From positions 2,727-9,663 of the forward strand of contig JAPJRA010000090.1 in assembly GCA_030824835.1 (NCBI GenBank): 6,937 nt of DNA, in the 5' to 3' direction. The notes under the pieces were generated by a model. That model searched no databases. It saw only the letters and a program-made list of their open reading frames with translations, and had not been told where the DNA came from. This DNA comes from Geminicoccaceae bacterium (GTDB taxonomy: Bacteria; Pseudomonadota; Alphaproteobacteria; Geminicoccales; Geminicoccaceae). This document shows positions 5,022-6,937 of the stretch, piece after piece. Positions within the stretch are counted from its first letter, which is position 1. Every line of letters starts with the position of its first letter. The position numbers and the translations under genes were made by a program.

Positions 5022-5035
5022 TTGACCTGGATCAA
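5022..5035. promoter_or_regulatory. FNR/FixK box between hsp20 and phaC
   Basis: TTGAC-CTGG-ATCAA matches TTGAT-N4-ATCAA at 9 of 10 fixed positions and is flanked by a symmetrical C/G pair (CTTGA-N6-TCAAG). The centre is 5028.5. Class II spacing (-41.5) predicts a rightward start near 5070, 49 nt before phaC, and a leftward start near 4987. On the leftward strand -10-like sequences TAGTAT (4999-4994) or TATGCT (4996-4991) are present. The rightward -10 (CACATT, 5058-5063) is poorer. Confidence 0.78.
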
Positions 5036-5118
5036 GTGCCGGCGAGCTTGCCTGCCGCACATTGGCAAAGGCGCGCGGGTGATGTTCCCCGGCGTACCGA
5101 TGTGTTCGGGAGTGGCGC

Positions 5119-6924
5119 ATGAAGGTTCGACGACGCGGTGAGACCGGTGCCCTGCCCGCGGCCCCACCGCCGGCACCGGCCGCCGCGGCGGCGCCGCGTT
5201 CCCTGCTGCGCTCGGCGGCGCTGGGCCTGGAGAACATGGATCGGGTCCTGCACGCCGCCGAGGCCCGCCTGACCCGCGGCATCTCACCGGCGGCGGTGCT
5301 CGCGGCGCAGACGGACTGGCTCGTCCACCTGCTGAACGCGCCGGGCAAGCAGCTGGCGCTGGCGCATCGGGCGTGGCAGGCCGGTACGCGGCTTGGCCTC
5401 TATGCCGGCCGCCGCGTGCTGGGCCAGGAGGCGGCACCGCCCGCGGGCACCGACCGGCGTTTTGCCGATCCACAATGGCAAAGCCTGCCCTACGACCTCT
5501 ACGCCCAGTCCTTCATGCTGACCGAGAACTGGTGGCATGCCGCCACCACCGGCCTGCGCGGCGTCACTGCGCAGCACGAGCGGCAGGTGGCCTGCCTCGC
5601 CCGGCAGCTGCTCGACATCGCATCGCCCGCCAACTTCCCCTGGACCAACCCCGAGGTCGTCCGCCGCACGCTGGACGAGAGCGGGCGCAATCTGGCGCGC
5701 GGCTTCGCCTACTGGCTGGAGGATCAGGAGGCGCTGCTCACCGGCACCGGCAGCCGCAGCGACCGCTACGTGGTCGGCCGCGACGTCGCGGTGACCCCCG
5801 GCGACGTCGTCTATCGCAACGATCTCATGGAACTGATCCAGTACCGGCCGGCGACGGCGCGGGTCCAGGCGGAGCCGGTACTGATCGTTCCTGCCTGGAT
5901 CATGAAGTATTACGTTCTCGACCTTTCCCCCGACAACTCGCTGGTGCGGTATCTGGTCTCGCAAGGTCATACGGTCTTTGTGATCTCGTGGAAGAACCCG
6001 GTCGAGGCGCAGCAGCATCTCGGCCTCGACGACTACCGGCAGAAAGGCGTGATGGCCGCGGTCGACGCCATTGAGGCCATCGTGCCGGACCGGCGCATCC
6101 ATGCCTGCGGCTATTGCCTCGGTGGCACCATCCTCACCATCGCGGCGGCCAGGATGGCCCGCGACGGCGACCAACGGCTGGCGAGCATGACCCTGCTCGC
6201 GGCGCAGACCGACTTCTCCGAGGCCGGCGAGCTGATGCTGTTCATCGACGAGAGCCAGCTCGCCTACCTCGAGGACCTGATGTGGGACCAGGGCTATCTC
6301 GACACGACGCAGATGGCCGGCGCCTTCCGGCTGCTGCGCGCCAATGATCTCGTCTGGTCGCGCCTGGTCCGCCAGTACCTGCTGGGCGAGCGCGACGAGC
6401 CGACCGACCTGATGGCCTGGAACGCGGACGGCACCCGCATGCCGGCGCGGATGCACAGCGAGTACCTGAAGTCGCTGTTCCTCGAGAACCGGCTGTCCCG
6501 CGGCCGCTACGCGATCGACGGCCGGCCCGTGGTGATCACCGACATCCGGGTGCCGATCTTCGCCCTCGGCACTGAGCAGGATCACATCGCTCCCTGGCAG
6601 TCAGTCTACAAGATCCGCCTGCTCAGCGACACCGACGTCACCTTCGTGCTGGCGAGCGGCGGGCACAATGCCGGGATCGTCAGCGAGCCCGGCCATCCTC
6701 GCCGGCACTACCGGATCATGACGATGGCAGCCGACGATTCCTACATCCCGCCCGACATCTGGGCGGCGCAGGCGCCCGTGCGCCAGGGCTCCTGGTGGCC
6801 GACCTGGCAGGCGTGGCTCGCCGCCGCCGGCGGCCCGCTGGTGGCGCCACCGGCGCAAGGGGCACCGGCCCACGGCTATCCTGTCCTCGCCGCCGCCCCG
6901 GGAAGCTACGTGCTGGAGCCGTAG
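5119..6924 (+). CDS. phaC: Polyhydroxyalkanoate synthase, class I type
   Basis: A 601-residue PHA synthase, which polymerises (R)-3-hydroxyacyl-CoA, usually 3-hydroxybutyryl-CoA, into storage polyester at the granule surface, releasing CoA. An Ala/Pro-rich arm (1-30) precedes a variable N-terminal region. The PhaC N-terminal domain runs about 115-285 and includes ENWWHAATTG and NFPWTNPEVV. The alpha/beta-hydrolase core follows. The nucleophile is Cys333 in the lipase-like box GYCLGG (331-336). Asp488 in GTEQDHIAPW and His516 in SGGHNAGIVS complete the triad, and Trp434 in the AWNADGTRMP stretch is the conserved interface tryptophan. The length and single-subunit layout fit class I. The segment AWIMKYYVLDLSP has Ala-Trp-Ile-Met where most class I enzymes have Pro-Trp-Ile-Asn. 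GGGAG 6 nt upstream supports the start. No phaA, phaB, phasin or phaR is in the window. An FNR box lies upstream. Confidence 0.95.
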   Translation: MKVRRRGETGALPAAPPPAPAAAAAPRSLLRSAALGLENMDRVLHAAEARLTRGISPAAVLAAQTDWLVHLLNAPGKQLALAHRAWQAGTRLGLYAGRRVLGQEAAPPAGTDRRFADPQWQSLPYDLYAQSFMLTENWWHAATTGLRGVTAQHERQVACLARQLLDIASPANFPWTNPEVVRRTLDESGRNLARGFAYWLEDQEALLTGTGSRSDRYVVGRDVAVTPGDVVYRNDLMELIQYRPATARVQAEPVLIVPAWIMKYYVLDLSPDNSLVRYLVSQGHTVFVISWKNPVEAQQHLGLDDYRQKGVMAAVDAIEAIVPDRRIHACGYCLGGTILTIAAARMARDGDQRLASMTLLAAQTDFSEAGELMLFIDESQLAYLEDLMWDQGYLDTTQMAGAFRLLRANDLVWSRLVRQYLLGERDEPTDLMAWNADGTRMPARMHSEYLKSLFLENRLSRGRYAIDGRPVVITDIRVPIFALGTEQDHIAPWQSVYKIRLLSDTDVTFVLASGGHNAGIVSEPGHPRRHYRIMTMAADDSYIPPDIWAAQAPVRQGSWWPTWQAWLAAAGGPLVAPPAQGAPAHGYPVLAAAPGSYVLEP

Positions 6925-6937
6925 AACGCCTCCCCGC

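Noticed and set aside
5284..6585. Long open frame on the minus strand opposite phaC (433 residues)
   Set aside because: It is a mirror of high-GC codon use in a certain PHA synthase gene; the translation shows no family pattern and is His/Arg/Gly-rich, as antisense frames are.

Overview
The window is GC-rich throughout, with strong G/C bias at third codon positions. It carries an FNR-type regulator with the C-x2-C-x7-C cluster motif and promoter motifs that fit the alphaproteobacterial EcfG general stress sigma factor. Together with a class I type PHA synthase and DUF2267, DUF4112, DUF892 and CsbD stress proteins, this suggests an alphaproteobacterium, possibly of the Rhodospirillales; the order is inferred from gene style, not demonstrated. 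No mobile element, tRNA, rRNA or CRISPR array was seen.

Layout, left to right. Bases 1-206 are the 3' end of an unrecognised rightward gene. An AT-rich gene-free stretch (207-368) follows. Two leftward genes, a small lipoprotein and a ferritin-like DUF892 protein, are divergent from a rightward CsbD-DUF4112 pair. The 162-bp gap between them carries back-to-back EcfG-like promoters. The DUF4112 gene meets a leftward cupin gene tail to tail, and both stop codons lie inside one CTAG. Upstream of the cupin is a leftward, weakly GNAT-like protein. Divergent from that is an FNR/FixK-family regulator with four candidate cluster cysteines, and an FNR-box-like site lies in the shared upstream region. 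Next come a leftward DUF2267 gene, a strong 12-bp terminator-like hairpin and a leftward Hsp20 chaperone. A second, better FNR box lies in the divergent Hsp20/PHA synthase intergenic region. The complete PHA synthase gene fills the right end.

Working model: this is a stress and low-oxygen island with two regulatory layers. The left block (lipoprotein, DUF892, CsbD, DUF4112) looks EcfG-driven. The middle and right blocks look controlled by the locally encoded FNR protein, linking oxygen limitation to a chaperone and to polyhydroxyalkanoate synthesis, a carbon and electron sink. The gene families are well supported. The regulatory wiring is inferred from motif matches and spacing. I did not find a clearly new system; the most informative part is the regulatory architecture.
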